Of a stretch of 41,280 nt of DNA, positions 17,274-24,819 are shown piece after piece (the first letter of the stretch is position 1; every line of letters starts with the position of its first letter). Origin of the DNA: CBDVBZ01 sp965372355 (GTDB taxonomy: Bacteria > Krumholzibacteriota > Krumholzibacteriia > WVZY01); assembly GCA_965372355.1 (NCBI GenBank), contig CBDVBZ010000012.1, positions 1-41,280 on the forward strand, read 5' to 3'. The position numbers and the translations under genes are program-made. The notes under the pieces are model-generated. The model did not search any database. It worked only from the letters and a program-made list of their open reading frames with translations, and was not told the DNA's origin.

Positions 17274-17714
17274 TCAGATAGAGTCGTGGATGTCTTCGGT
17301 CTTGGGTGGGGCTTCCTTCGCGCCGACCTCGTCAAAGACCCCCAGGTAGTGGTCGGGTAGCGGCGTCGGTCTTCGGTTCTCATCGATGTGGACATGCGAG
17401 CAGTATCCCTCACCCACAAGCACCGGGTCGTGTCCTTCTTCGATCCGGTAGACCTCCGAGCGGATCTTGAATCCCTTGGGTCGGATATCGTCGAACCAGG
17501 TTCGGATTTCCAGGAGATCGTCGAAATAGGTTGGTGCGGGGTAGCGGCAGTAGGTGTCAACAATCGGTATGTCCCACTGATACGTTAGCCCGAGCTCCCG
17601 GTACATCTCCATCTTGCCGACCTCGAAATACTGCATAAAGGTTCCGTAATAGATAACGCCGGCGGCGTCCGTTTCGCCGTAACGGGCTCGGACACGGGTG
17701 ACGAACTTTCTCAT
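17274..17714 (-). CDS. Hotdog-fold acyl-CoA thioesterase (YbgC/FadM type)
   Basis: A 146-residue single hotdog domain. The active-site stretch RYGETDAAGVIYYGTFMQYFE (D16 as the catalytic acid, with GxxYYxxF after it) is the 4HBT signature of YbgC-type thioesterases, which hydrolyse acyl-CoA or acyl-ACP in the cytoplasm. Later blocks DDLLEIRTWFDDIRPKGF and EGYCSHVHID fit the remaining strands. AGGAG lies about 10 bases before the ATG. It follows the NlpC-like lipoprotein gene by 42 bases on the same strand, so the two are probably co-transcribed. Chain-length preference cannot be read from sequence. Confidence 0.88.
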   Translation of the reverse strand: MRKFVTRVRARYGETDAAGVIYYGTFMQYFEVGKMEMYRELGLTYQWDIPIVDTYCRYPAPTYFDDLLEIRTWFDDIRPKGFKIRSEVYRIEEGHDPVLVGEGYCSHVHIDENRRPTPLPDHYLGVFDEVGAKEAPPKTEDIHDSI

Positions 17715-17756
17715 CTCGAAGGACTCCTGGGGTGATGCAAAAGCGTATAGATTGAA

Positions 17757-18872
17757 CTAGCGGAGGATCATGAGCCGATACTCTCCCGGTGCATCGGTCG
17801 AGCTGTCGATAATAACAAAGTAGGTCCCCTGGTCAAGCTCCCTTGTTATCAGGTTATCGGCTCTTTCGATACAATTCGCGGCCATCATTATGTCATCCAT
17901 TCTGTCCAGCGAGCCGAGCAAATGAATGTCGTGGTCTATTCCCTCGTGTTTGATGTCCGTCACGATCATCGTTACCGTTCCGGAGGATTTCATTTGTAGT
18001 TCGTAGACGGCCTCGGGGCCTACCTGAAGGAGTGTCGCTGCCGCAGAGTACCTGTCGAATTCCATGCTGACCACATCGCGTGTGTTGCCGTCGTGTGTAA
18101 ACGGCAACGCATCGGAGTCTATGACGATCGGATTCACAATCGTGCCGACGGGGTTGGTTGTCTCGGTGATGTTGTCGTATCGAATCGGCTTGTATCCTTG
18201 GGAAGCGAGGTAGTCCCATGTCAGCTGTCTGAAGTGGACGCCCTCGATCGAAGAGTCCATGACCATCGGTTTTCCGTCCCGGGTCTCGTAGACGAAGAGG
18301 ATCGTATGGTAGTCATTGATAAAGGCGTCACCCTTTTTCAGGGCATCCACCTGCCGGTTCACAAAATCCACGCCTTCGATTTCCTGGCATATTTCACAGA
18401 ACTTTCTCGGGATATCGGGATTCGGGTAGCACAGCGTGTATTTTTGATATAGATGCCAGGCCCGCGACACAAATCCCGTACAGGACACCCCGACGACACA
18501 ATCGATCGAATAGTGCTCGTACGTGTCCGCCCCGCCGCCGGTCCCGGTGCCGTAGTCCGCATCGATCTTTTCCAGAAAATCATCGATGTTATTCCACCCG
18601 CCCCACTTGTAACCCATTCCAACCCGGTTTCCCGTCCGGTAGTCGCTCACGAAATGGTCGCCGCATGTGATGCCGGTCCGGTTTGCCGGCGACATCGTCC
18701 AATGGAGCCGGGCGTATTTGTCCGCAGTGAGGATGACGTCGCTTCGGGTGACCGGTGGGCCGACGGTGGCGTTCGATCCGGTGGTATCGAGGATCGTGTC
18801 TCTCTTCTCGCCACAAGCCGGGCCGGAGAGAAGCAGTGTTGCCTGCAGGAGTAAGATAGCGGAGAGTCTCAT
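17757..18872 (-). CDS. NlpC/P60-like exported protein with C-terminal PPC-like domain
   Basis: A 371-residue protein starting with a signal peptide that ends in SGPAC, an imperfect lipobox. Residues ~75-260 look like a divergent NlpC/P60 cysteine peptidase: YKWGGW, then a nucleophile candidate C131 in VSCTGFVSRAW, and a histidine in GDAFINDYHTILFVYE. Such enzymes cut cell-wall peptides. The last ~100 residues (QVGPEAVYELQMKSSGTV to GTYFVIIDSS near the end) resemble the bacterial pre-peptidase C-terminal domain of secreted hydrolases. The ATG at 18872 has an AAGAGG site; the frame is open for 83 more codons upstream, but those codons look non-coding. First gene of a minus-strand cluster with thioesterase and YkvA. 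Confidence 0.65.
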   Translation of the reverse strand: MRLSAILLLQATLLLSGPACGEKRDTILDTTGSNATVGPPVTRSDVILTADKYARLHWTMSPANRTGITCGDHFVSDYRTGNRVGMGYKWGGWNNIDDFLEKIDADYGTGTGGGADTYEHYSIDCVVGVSCTGFVSRAWHLYQKYTLCYPNPDIPRKFCEICQEIEGVDFVNRQVDALKKGDAFINDYHTILFVYETRDGKPMVMDSSIEGVHFRQLTWDYLASQGYKPIRYDNITETTNPVGTIVNPIVIDSDALPFTHDGNTRDVVSMEFDRYSAAATLLQVGPEAVYELQMKSSGTVTMIVTDIKHEGIDHDIHLLGSLDRMDDIMMAANCIERADNLITRELDQGTYFVIIDSSTDAPGEYRLMILR

Positions 18873-18888
18873 TCTGCCTCTTGGTAAT

Positions 18889-18917
18889 AGTATAGTAAGA
18901 TGATCACGGATATCCAA
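18889..18917 (-). promoter_or_regulatory. Candidate promoter for the NlpC-like gene
   Basis: On the minus strand, TTGGAT (18917-18912), a 17-base spacer and TATACT (18894-18889). The -10 is a five-of-six match, the -35 three of six. Transcription would start about 10 bases before the ATG at 18872, just upstream of the ribosome site. Confidence 0.4.
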
Positions 18918-19014
18918 AAGTATCGATGGGTCGGTCCTTTTTGAGGTATAGTTACGATCCATGTTATCGGGTGCCTCCGACGCTACCCTGACCCCAGGCG
19001 AGTGTGGGTGAATC

Positions 19015-19434
19015 ATGACACTAAAAGTCGAAGTTTCCGTCGGTGAGTTTCTGGACAAGATGACGATCCTCGAGATCAAGACGGAGAAGATCCAGAATCC
19101 CAAAAAGCTCGAGAACATCAAAAGGGAACTCGATCTCCTCCGTGACGCGTGGGCCGCCTCACCTCTGAGTCAGTCCGATGTCACAGAGGATGTTGCCGCT
19201 CTGAAGAAGGTCAACGAGTCGCTATGGGACATCGAGGATCGTATCCGACGTAGCGAGGCGGCGCAGACGTTCGACGGTGACTTTGTTCGGCTGGCGCGCT
19301 CCGTCTATCAGCTCAACGACGAACGGGCGGCGATCAAACACAGACTCAATCTAAGGCTAAAATCAAGACTCGTGGAAGAGAAGTCATATCCGGACTATTC
19401 GCCGCCTGACCGCAGCGGAGGCGACCCCGAATAG
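19015..19434 (+). CDS. DUF6165-family protein
   Basis: A 139-residue, highly charged helical protein. The opening LKVEVSVGEFLDKMTILEIK followed by KTEKIQNPKKLENIKRELD matches the DUF6165 family, small cytoplasmic proteins of unknown function that are often encoded near polysaccharide or glycosyltransferase genes in other bacteria. No such neighbours are seen here. A coiled-coil character is likely for residues 15-110. The start is the ATG directly before the conserved motif; the upstream GTGGGTGA is only a fair ribosome site. It diverges from the NlpC-like gene. Confidence 0.8.
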   Translation: MTLKVEVSVGEFLDKMTILEIKTEKIQNPKKLENIKRELDLLRDAWAASPLSQSDVTEDVAALKKVNESLWDIEDRIRRSEAAQTFDGDFVRLARSVYQLNDERAAIKHRLNLRLKSRLVEEKSYPDYSPPDRSGGDPE

Positions 19435-19579
19435 GGCCTCTCCTGTCTCCGCCATCGTGATGGTGTGTGGAAGATCCGTAAGATAGAGGTTCTCGACAAA
19501 CGTCGCATCCTGTAATCTGTTCGGTGGACGCACCCGAAGCGTTCGAGCAATCTCACCCAACAAAACCCTGGAGGAACCA

Positions 19580-20575
19580 ATGCAACTGCAAAGCCTTGGC
19601 GGTTCAGATCTGAATATTACACCGATAGGACTTGGCACGTGGGCCATCGGGGGTGACGGGACGTTTGGATGGGGGCCTCAGGATGACACGGAATCGATCG
19701 CGGCCATCCGCCGGGCGGTCGAATGCGGCATCAACTGGCTCGACACGGCGCCCGTCTACGGGGTGGGGCACTCGGAGGAGGTTGTTGCCCGGGCGCTGAA
19801 GGAGATCGGCGACTCGGACCGGCCGAATGTGTTCACGAAATGCGGGCTGGTCTGGGATGAGAAAAAGAAGGTCACGCACAAACTCAAAGGCGACTCGGTC
19901 CGCCGTGAGGTGGATGACAGCCTGCGCCGGTTGCAGACCGATGTGATCGATCTATGTCAGATCCACTGGCCGGTGTTCCCGCCGGGAGCGGCCGCCCCGG
20001 ATATCGAAGAGGCGTGGACCGTCCTGGCCGAGCTTCGGGAACAGGGCAAGATCAGGCACATCGGTGTATCCAACTTCGATGTATCTCAACTGAAGCGGGT
20101 TCAGGCGATTGCTCCAATAACGTCGTTGCAGCCGCCTTATTCGATGCTCATGCGGGAGATCGAGGATGAGATTTTGCCGTTCTGCGGTGAGAACAACATC
20201 GGGGCGATTGTCTACTCACCGATGCACAATGGGATGCTCAGCGGCGCCATGACGCGCGAGCGCGTCGAATCACTCCCCAAAACGGACTGGCGGGTCAATG
20301 TCAACCCGGCCTTCCGTGAGCCTCACCTGTCCAAGTGCCTCGAGTTCGTCGAACTATTGCGGGGTATTGGTGAGCGTCGGGGCCGCCAGCCGGGGGAAGT
20401 GGCGATTGCGTGGACGCTTCGTGACACGCCGGTCACCGGCGCCATCGTGGGTGCGCGCAACGCACAACAGGTGGACGGATTCATCGGTGCGATGGACTAC
20501 CGGTTAAGCGACGGCGAAGTCGAGGAAATCGCCGCCGCGCTCCCGGAGTCGATCGGGATCATCGATCTCAACTAG
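19580..20575 (+). CDS. Aldo/keto reductase
   Basis: A 331-residue NADPH-type aldo/keto reductase. The catalytic tetrad is visible: Asp in WLDTAPVYG, Tyr in the same motif, Lys in VFTKCG and His in CQIHWP. GVSNFD and the C-terminal cofactor-binding GAIVGARNAQQV also fit the family, which reduces carbonyls of sugars, aldehydes or ketones in the cytoplasm. A TGGAGGAA ribosome site lies 4-5 bases before the ATG. It ends 11 bases from the convergent SPFH gene. The substrate is not predictable; the similarity to general-stress and YajO-like reductases is only at family level. Confidence 0.92.
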   Translation: MQLQSLGGSDLNITPIGLGTWAIGGDGTFGWGPQDDTESIAAIRRAVECGINWLDTAPVYGVGHSEEVVARALKEIGDSDRPNVFTKCGLVWDEKKKVTHKLKGDSVRREVDDSLRRLQTDVIDLCQIHWPVFPPGAAAPDIEEAWTVLAELREQGKIRHIGVSNFDVSQLKRVQAIAPITSLQPPYSMLMREIEDEILPFCGENNIGAIVYSPMHNGMLSGAMTRERVESLPKTDWRVNVNPAFREPHLSKCLEFVELLRGIGERRGRQPGEVAIAWTLRDTPVTGAIVGARNAQQVDGFIGAMDYRLSDGEVEEIAAALPESIGIIDLN

Positions 20576-20586
20576 TCGCGTACTCA

Positions 20587-21738
20587 CTACGTCGTCGACT
20601 CTCCTTGGGGTTGTTCTGGAGGTTCGTCTCGCGGTGCGTCCGCAGGTTTGGATGCGGCATCCGCTGTTGCCATCTGGCCGAATGCCGTCAGCCCTCCCAG
20701 CGCCCCCAGACCCATTGTCTCGACGGCCGAGGACGGCACGATGATCATGGATCCCTTCTGACGTAGTCCCTCGTAGACCATGTTCATCGCCCTCAGGTGT
20801 AAGGCGACGGGGTTTTCCCGATAGTGCTCGGATGCGGCGGCGAACTTCTCTGCAATCTCGGTCTCGGCGGTGCCCAGAATGATCCGGCTCTGCCGCTCTC
20901 TCTCCGCCTGGGCCTGACGGGACATGGCGTCCTCGAGCCCCTTGGGGATGATGACGTCGCGGATCTCGACCGCCTGAGTCGTGATCCCCCAGGCACTGGT
21001 CTTTTCGTCGAGAAGCTTCTGGATCTCCTGGCCCAGCTGGTCGCGTTCGGAGAGCAGGGAGGCGAGGTCGTGTTTGCCGATGGCATTTCGCAGCGCAGTC
21101 TGCGCGGAGAGAACCACGGCCTGGTCGAAGTCCTGTACTTCCAGCACGGCTTTCTTGGCGTCCCAGACCATCCAGAAGGCGATGGCGTCGACCTTGACCG
21201 GCACGGTGTCCGCCGTGAGAGTGGTCTCTGCGCTAAAGTCGGTGACACGGATTCGCTGATCCACGAACTGTGCCACCTTGTCGACGACCGGGAACACCCA
21301 AAAGATTCCGGATTCGCGCAGCGCCTTGAACTTGCCAAAACGCAGCACGACCGACCGCTCCCATTGGTAGGCGATCTGGATCGACGGAGCGATGAGCGCG
21401 GCGGCGGCGATGGTGATCAAAAATACCTCGCTCTCCGGTCGGAGCGTGAGGTAGCCGACGAGGCCGCCGCCGGTTGCCATGATGACCACTGCCTCCCAGA
21501 CCTGGGTCAACCGGAAACAGCTGGCCAGCACCAATGCGGAGCCGAGAAAGACCAGCACTGCACTTATGCTGAACAAGCTGAGCATCAGATGAACGACGAG
21601 GCCGATGACGAAGATCGCAACGAGCACCAGCACGTTCAGCGGAGCGAACCGAAAATCGGCCCTCGCGCCGGCGGCAAACTTTTCCAGAGAGAGCGAAAGC
21701 ACCTTTTCAATCCCCGTAACTGTTGAGGTCGAGCTCAT
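20587..21738 (-). CDS. SPFH/band-7 (slipin-like) membrane protein
   Basis: A 383-residue protein. Residues ~35-115 contain two to four hydrophobic segments, then the band-7 domain begins at WERSVVLRFGKFKALRESGIF and runs through VPVKVDAIAFWMVWDAKKAV and VEIRDVIIPKGLEDAM to about residue 300. The tail is Pro/Glu-rich. Slipins scaffold membrane microdomains and are often paired with NfeD proteases, but no NfeD gene is present here. The translated start overlaps the GntR stop by four bases (ATGA) and has an excellent AAAGGAGGAG site, so it is the second gene of an operon controlled by that regulator. Confidence 0.9.
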   Translation of the reverse strand: MSSTSTVTGIEKVLSLSLEKFAAGARADFRFAPLNVLVLVAIFVIGLVVHLMLSLFSISAVLVFLGSALVLASCFRLTQVWEAVVIMATGGGLVGYLTLRPESEVFLITIAAAALIAPSIQIAYQWERSVVLRFGKFKALRESGIFWVFPVVDKVAQFVDQRIRVTDFSAETTLTADTVPVKVDAIAFWMVWDAKKAVLEVQDFDQAVVLSAQTALRNAIGKHDLASLLSERDQLGQEIQKLLDEKTSAWGITTQAVEIRDVIIPKGLEDAMSRQAQAERERQSRIILGTAETEIAEKFAAASEHYRENPVALHLRAMNMVYEGLRQKGSMIIVPSSAVETMGLGALGGLTAFGQMATADAASKPADAPRDEPPEQPQGESTT

Positions 21739-22112
21739 GACGACTCCTCCTTTCGCTGGCGCAGCCCATCCAGTACGTTCTCGAGTGTGAGTCCGTACGT
21801 GGAAGCGCGGGCCAGCAGATCAGTCAAAATTTGATCGAGCATCCGTTGCCTTTCGAGGCGATCGATATCTGGTTTGCGCGTGCTGACGAAGGTGCCCGAG
21901 CCCTGGTGTGTCTCGAGCACCCCCTGGATCTCCAGCTCTCGGTAGGCGCGGATGACCGTGTTCGGGTTTATGGAGAGGTCCACGGCGAGCTGACGGACCG
22001 TCGGTAACCGGTCACCGGGCTCCAGCGTGCCGCGGGCGATGGCGAACTTAACCTGTTCAAGTATTTGACGATACAGCGGGACACCACTCCGGGCATCGAT
22101 GGCGAATTCCAC
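21735..22112 (-). CDS. GntR-family regulator (YtrA/YhcF type)
   Basis: A 125-residue DNA-binding protein. The winged helix is typical of GntR proteins (GVPLYRQILEQVKFAIARGT, then LPTVRQLAVDLSINPNTVIRA), and the short helical tail of about 50 residues marks the YtrA subgroup, which lacks a large ligand domain. YtrA regulators usually repress their own operon and respond to cell-envelope stress or antibiotics. The start is GTG (22112) with a strong GAGGAGGG site. It overlaps the SPFH start by four bases. A consensus promoter with an inverted repeat over its start point lies directly upstream, consistent with autoregulation. Confidence 0.92.
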   Translation of the reverse strand: MEFAIDARSGVPLYRQILEQVKFAIARGTLEPGDRLPTVRQLAVDLSINPNTVIRAYRELEIQGVLETHQGSGTFVSTRKPDIDRLERQRMLDQILTDLLARASTYGLTLENVLDGLRQRKEESS

Positions 22113-22133
22113 AAGCCCTCCTCGTATCGGTCA

Positions 22134-22155
22134 ACTAGTACACTAAAGTACTAGT
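22134..22155. promoter_or_regulatory. Operator-like inverted repeat for the GntR operon
   Basis: Perfect 8-base arms ACTAGTAC (22134-22141) and GTACTAGT (22148-22155) around a 6-base centre. A further AGTAC half-site lies at 22161-22165, within the -10 and spacer region. The repeat covers the predicted transcription start of the GntR-SPFH operon, the expected place for an autorepressor. The GT...AC ends fit the general GntR operator style. Confidence 0.65.
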
Positions 22156-22184
22156 AGTATAGTACAATATTCCAAAGGTGTCAA
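22156..22184 (-). promoter_or_regulatory. Strong sigma70 promoter of the GntR-SPFH operon
   Basis: On the minus strand a perfect TTGACA (22184-22179), a 17-base spacer and TATACT (22161-22156, five of six). It is the best promoter in the window. The start of transcription should be near 22149, inside the inverted repeat, about 37 bases before the GTG start. Confidence 0.75.
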
Positions 22185-22258
22185 CCCCGGATTCAGATTT
22201 TTGTTCGGAAATCGGGGAGCCGCCCATACACTCGGTTCCACAACACCCGGAAAGGCAT

Positions 22259-22918
22259 ATGAACCCGACGTACTTCACGCCCGACAACATCCAGCAGAAG
22301 GCGAGGGAGCTGCAGCGACGGCTTCAGAGCGCCGTAGGTGATCGCGGACGCCCATTCGTGCCGGGCGAAGCGGCACTCCTTGTGATCGACATGCAGCGCT
22401 ACTTTGTCGAGCCCGGCTGCCACGCGTTTCTTCCCAGTGCCCCTGCCATCGTTCCTGGCGTCCATCGTCTAATCGCGCTTTTCGCCCAGTGTGGGCGACC
22501 GGTGTTTTTTACGCGGCATCTCAACACACCGCAGAACGCCGGGATGCTGGCACGTTGGTGGAGCGAGACCATCACAGAGAAAAGCGCCGAGAGCGAGATC
22601 ATTCCCGATTTCGATTTGGCGAAAGGCACGGTTGTCGAGAAGTGCCAGTACGATGCCTTTTATGGGACACAGCTCGAGGCCGATCTCGGGAACAACCGGG
22701 TCACGCAGCTCGTCGTCACAGGTGTCATGACCCATCTCTGTTGTGAAACCACGACTCGCTCCGCGTTTGTCAGGGGATTCGAAGTGTTTTTCACGATCGA
22801 CGGCACGGCGACGGTGAGCGAGGACTTTCACGTTGCCACACTCTTGAACCTCGCTCACGGCTTTGCCAGTCCCGTCCTCGTCGAGGACGTCGCGCAGTCA
22901 TTCGAGGAACGGTCGTGA
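22259..22918 (+). CDS. Isochorismatase-like cysteine hydrolase
   Basis: A 219-residue cytoplasmic hydrolase of the isochorismatase/nicotinamidase superfamily. The catalytic triad is visible: D44 in LLVIDMQRYF, K128 in VVEKCQYDAF and C161 in GVMTHLCCETTTRSAF, with a second cysteine right after. Members act on isochorismate, nicotinamide, N-carbamoyl compounds or other amides, so the substrate is open. The ATG at 22259 follows an AAAGG site; an upstream ATG at 22178 would begin in the promoter region of the divergent GntR gene and was rejected. Its stop overlaps the GTG start of the flavoprotein gene, the first of two such couplings in this three-gene operon. Confidence 0.88.
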   Translation: MNPTYFTPDNIQQKARELQRRLQSAVGDRGRPFVPGEAALLVIDMQRYFVEPGCHAFLPSAPAIVPGVHRLIALFAQCGRPVFFTRHLNTPQNAGMLARWWSETITEKSAESEIIPDFDLAKGTVVEKCQYDAFYGTQLEADLGNNRVTQLVVTGVMTHLCCETTTRSAFVRGFEVFFTIDGTATVSEDFHVATLLNLAHGFASPVLVEDVAQSFEERS

Positions 22919-23811
22919 CCGGGGCAAAGACGCACGAGAGGGTTACCATTGTTGGCGGTGGTCCGGCGGGGATGGCAGCGGCCATACAGCTAAAACGTCA
23001 CGGCGTCGATGGCCTCTTGCTCGAGAGGGATGAGTTGGGGGGACTTTTGTGGAACGCCAAACGGGTGGAGAACTATCCGGGATTCCCGAATGGCATTTCG
23101 GGGCCAGCGCTGGTGGAACTTTTCAAGCGCCAGTTTCGCGGGTTCGACTGCAGGGTCTCGTTCGAGGAGTTGCGGACACTCGATAGAAGAAACGGCGTTT
23201 TCGAACTGGAGACCGGCGACCGGGCATTTTCCTCTGAAGTGGTCGTCCTTGCCACCGGTACACGGCCAAATCCTTTTCCGCCCTGTGTCGGGATGCAGAG
23301 CGACAGGGTCCTTTACGAGGTTCGTGCCCTGCTCGAGACGAGCGATGCCGTCGTGGCGATTATCGGAGCGGGAGACGCGGCCTTTGACTACGCGTTGAAC
23401 CTCGCCGCGCGCAATCGTGTTGTGATCCTCAATCACGGCGTGCGCACGCGATGTCTGCCTCTGCTTTTCGAGAGGGTGGCGGATGACCCCGCGATCGACT
23501 ACAGGGAGAACACCGTGGTGGGCCGTGTTGTAGAGAAACCCGAGGGCGGGTTGGTTCTCGAGGGCGAGTCGGAAGGAACGGCATTCGAAATGCGCGCGGA
23601 CTATCTCCTCTGTGCCGTCGGCAGGGAGCCAAGACAAACGCTGCTGTCTTCGTTTAGCGATAAAGAACGCGAAACGCTTGGGAAAGCGGGGCGACTTCAC
23701 GTTGTTGGAGACGTTAGAAATGAGAAGTTCAGACAGGTGGGTATCTCCGTCGGGGACGGTGTGCTCGCCGCAATGAAAATAGCCGCGCAACTGGGAGGCA
23801 ACAACAAGTGA
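22915..23811 (+). CDS. Thioredoxin-reductase-like FAD/NAD(P) flavoprotein without CxxC
   Basis: A 298-residue protein with the FAD-binding fingerprint VTIVGGGPAGMAAA (glycines at 14-19) and a second nucleotide site IIGAGDAAFDYA (near 149-160), the two-domain layout of thioredoxin reductases. VVVLATGTRPNPF marks the linking strand. The redox-active CxxC of true thioredoxin reductases is absent; the cysteines present are isolated. It therefore more likely passes electrons from NAD(P)H to another acceptor, as in ferredoxin/flavodoxin reductase-like relatives. Start GTG at 22915 overlaps the previous stop, and its own stop overlaps the next GTG, so all three proteins should be made together. Donating electrons to the radical SAM partner is inference. 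Confidence 0.85.
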   Translation: MTGAKTHERVTIVGGGPAGMAAAIQLKRHGVDGLLLERDELGGLLWNAKRVENYPGFPNGISGPALVELFKRQFRGFDCRVSFEELRTLDRRNGVFELETGDRAFSSEVVVLATGTRPNPFPPCVGMQSDRVLYEVRALLETSDAVVAIIGAGDAAFDYALNLAARNRVVILNHGVRTRCLPLLFERVADDPAIDYRENTVVGRVVEKPEGGLVLEGESEGTAFEMRADYLLCAVGREPRQTLLSSFSDKERETLGKAGRLHVVGDVRNEKFRQVGISVGDGVLAAMKIAAQLGGNNK

Positions 23812-24752
23812 AGATCGTAAGCTCCGCCGGACGCGAGGACATCGCCACTGTTTACGTCGCGGATTTCGGCAAGGGACGGATAGCCGAATTCGTGGAGTCC
23901 GTCCAGCCCCCGATACCGAGGGAAGAGAAGTGGGTGTTCGTAATATCGACACTTTTTGGGTGTCCGGTGGGTTGCCTCATGTGCGATGCGGGTAGCGGTT
24001 TTCGTGGAAAGCTATCGGCAGAGGAGATGTTCGGGCAGATCGATTTTCTGATCCGACAGCGCTTCCCGGATCGCAGGGTACCGATCCCCATGCTGAAGAT
24101 CCAGTTTGCGCGTATGGGCGAGCCGTCGTTGAACCCCGCGGTGCTCGATGTACTGGAAGATTTTTCCAATCGGTACGAAGCTCCCGGCTTTATGCCGAGT
24201 ATTTCTACGGTTGCCCCAAAGAACTCCGACGGCTTCTTTGACAGGCTGATCGAGCTGAAGAACAGGTACTACGCCGGTGGCAGATTTCAGCTCCAGTTCT
24301 CTCTCCATAGCACGGATGAGCAAACGAGAAACAGGCTGGTTCCCGTCAAGAAGTGGGGATTGGCCCAGATCGCCGAGTGCGGAGAGCGTTTCTACCGTGT
24401 GGGGGATCGAAAGATCACACTGAATTTTGCTCTCGCCAAGAATCTGGAGCTGGATCCCGATGTTCTCCTGCGTTACTTTGATCCTGGCAGTTTTCTCGTC
24501 AAAATGACCCCTCTCAACCCGACGTATCGGGCGAGGGAGCACGGTCTCGAATCCTACATTGATCCCGGGGCGGGCGAGCAAAGCTACGAGAAAGTAGAGG
24601 CGTTGAGAGCGGCGGGCTACGACGTCATCGTGAGCATCGGGGAACTCGAGGAGAACCAGATTGGGAGCAACTGCGGTCAGTACCTCCAGCGTCACCTCCA
24701 CGAGCCACAGAAGATCGGCGACGGCTACACGTACGATGTAAAGGAACAGTAG
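23808..24752 (+). CDS. RlmN/Cfr-like radical SAM enzyme
   Basis: A 314-residue protein with the radical SAM cluster motif C52-PVG-C56-LM-C59. Other RlmN/Cfr signatures follow: FARMGEPSLN, FSLHSTDEQTRNRLVPV and a C-terminal SNCGQYL holding C289, the position of the methyl-carrying cysteine in RlmN (DAACGQL). The residue seven before the first cluster cysteine, the resolving Cys118 of E. coli RlmN, is V45 here. RlmN methylates adenine in 23S rRNA and tRNA; this protein is ~70 residues shorter and lacks most of the N-terminal RNA-binding domain, so another substrate is likely (inference). GTG start overlaps the flavoprotein stop (GTGA). A terminator follows. Confidence 0.82.
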   Translation: MKIVSSAGREDIATVYVADFGKGRIAEFVESVQPPIPREEKWVFVISTLFGCPVGCLMCDAGSGFRGKLSAEEMFGQIDFLIRQRFPDRRVPIPMLKIQFARMGEPSLNPAVLDVLEDFSNRYEAPGFMPSISTVAPKNSDGFFDRLIELKNRYYAGGRFQLQFSLHSTDEQTRNRLVPVKKWGLAQIAECGERFYRVGDRKITLNFALAKNLELDPDVLLRYFDPGSFLVKMTPLNPTYRAREHGLESYIDPGAGEQSYEKVEALRAAGYDVIVSIGELEENQIGSNCGQYLQRHLHEPQKIGDGYTYDVKEQ

Positions 24753-24793
24753 CCCCGGGTGCGGGGACGGCGAACGAGACCTGTTGAATGAAC

Positions 24794-24819
24794 AGCCCGA
24801 TATGGTGTCGGGCTATTTT
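24794..24819 (+). terminator. Intrinsic terminator of the radical SAM operon
   Basis: A 7-base stem AGCCCGA / TCGGGCT with a 7-base loop (24794-24814), followed by ATTTTCTTTC. It lies 42 bases past the radical SAM stop. Its right arm overlaps the stop codon of the convergent triple-fusion gene. Confidence 0.7.

Noticed and set aside
22990..23952. Antisense frame (320 codons) across the flavoprotein and radical SAM genes
   Set aside because: The plus-strand genes are coupled and carry clear motifs; the antisense translation has no recognisable features.
23808..24752. Ordinary 23S rRNA methyltransferase RlmN
   Set aside because: The protein is too short, has Val at the resolving-cysteine position, and sits in an operon with metabolic-type enzymes, so I kept it as RlmN/Cfr-like only.
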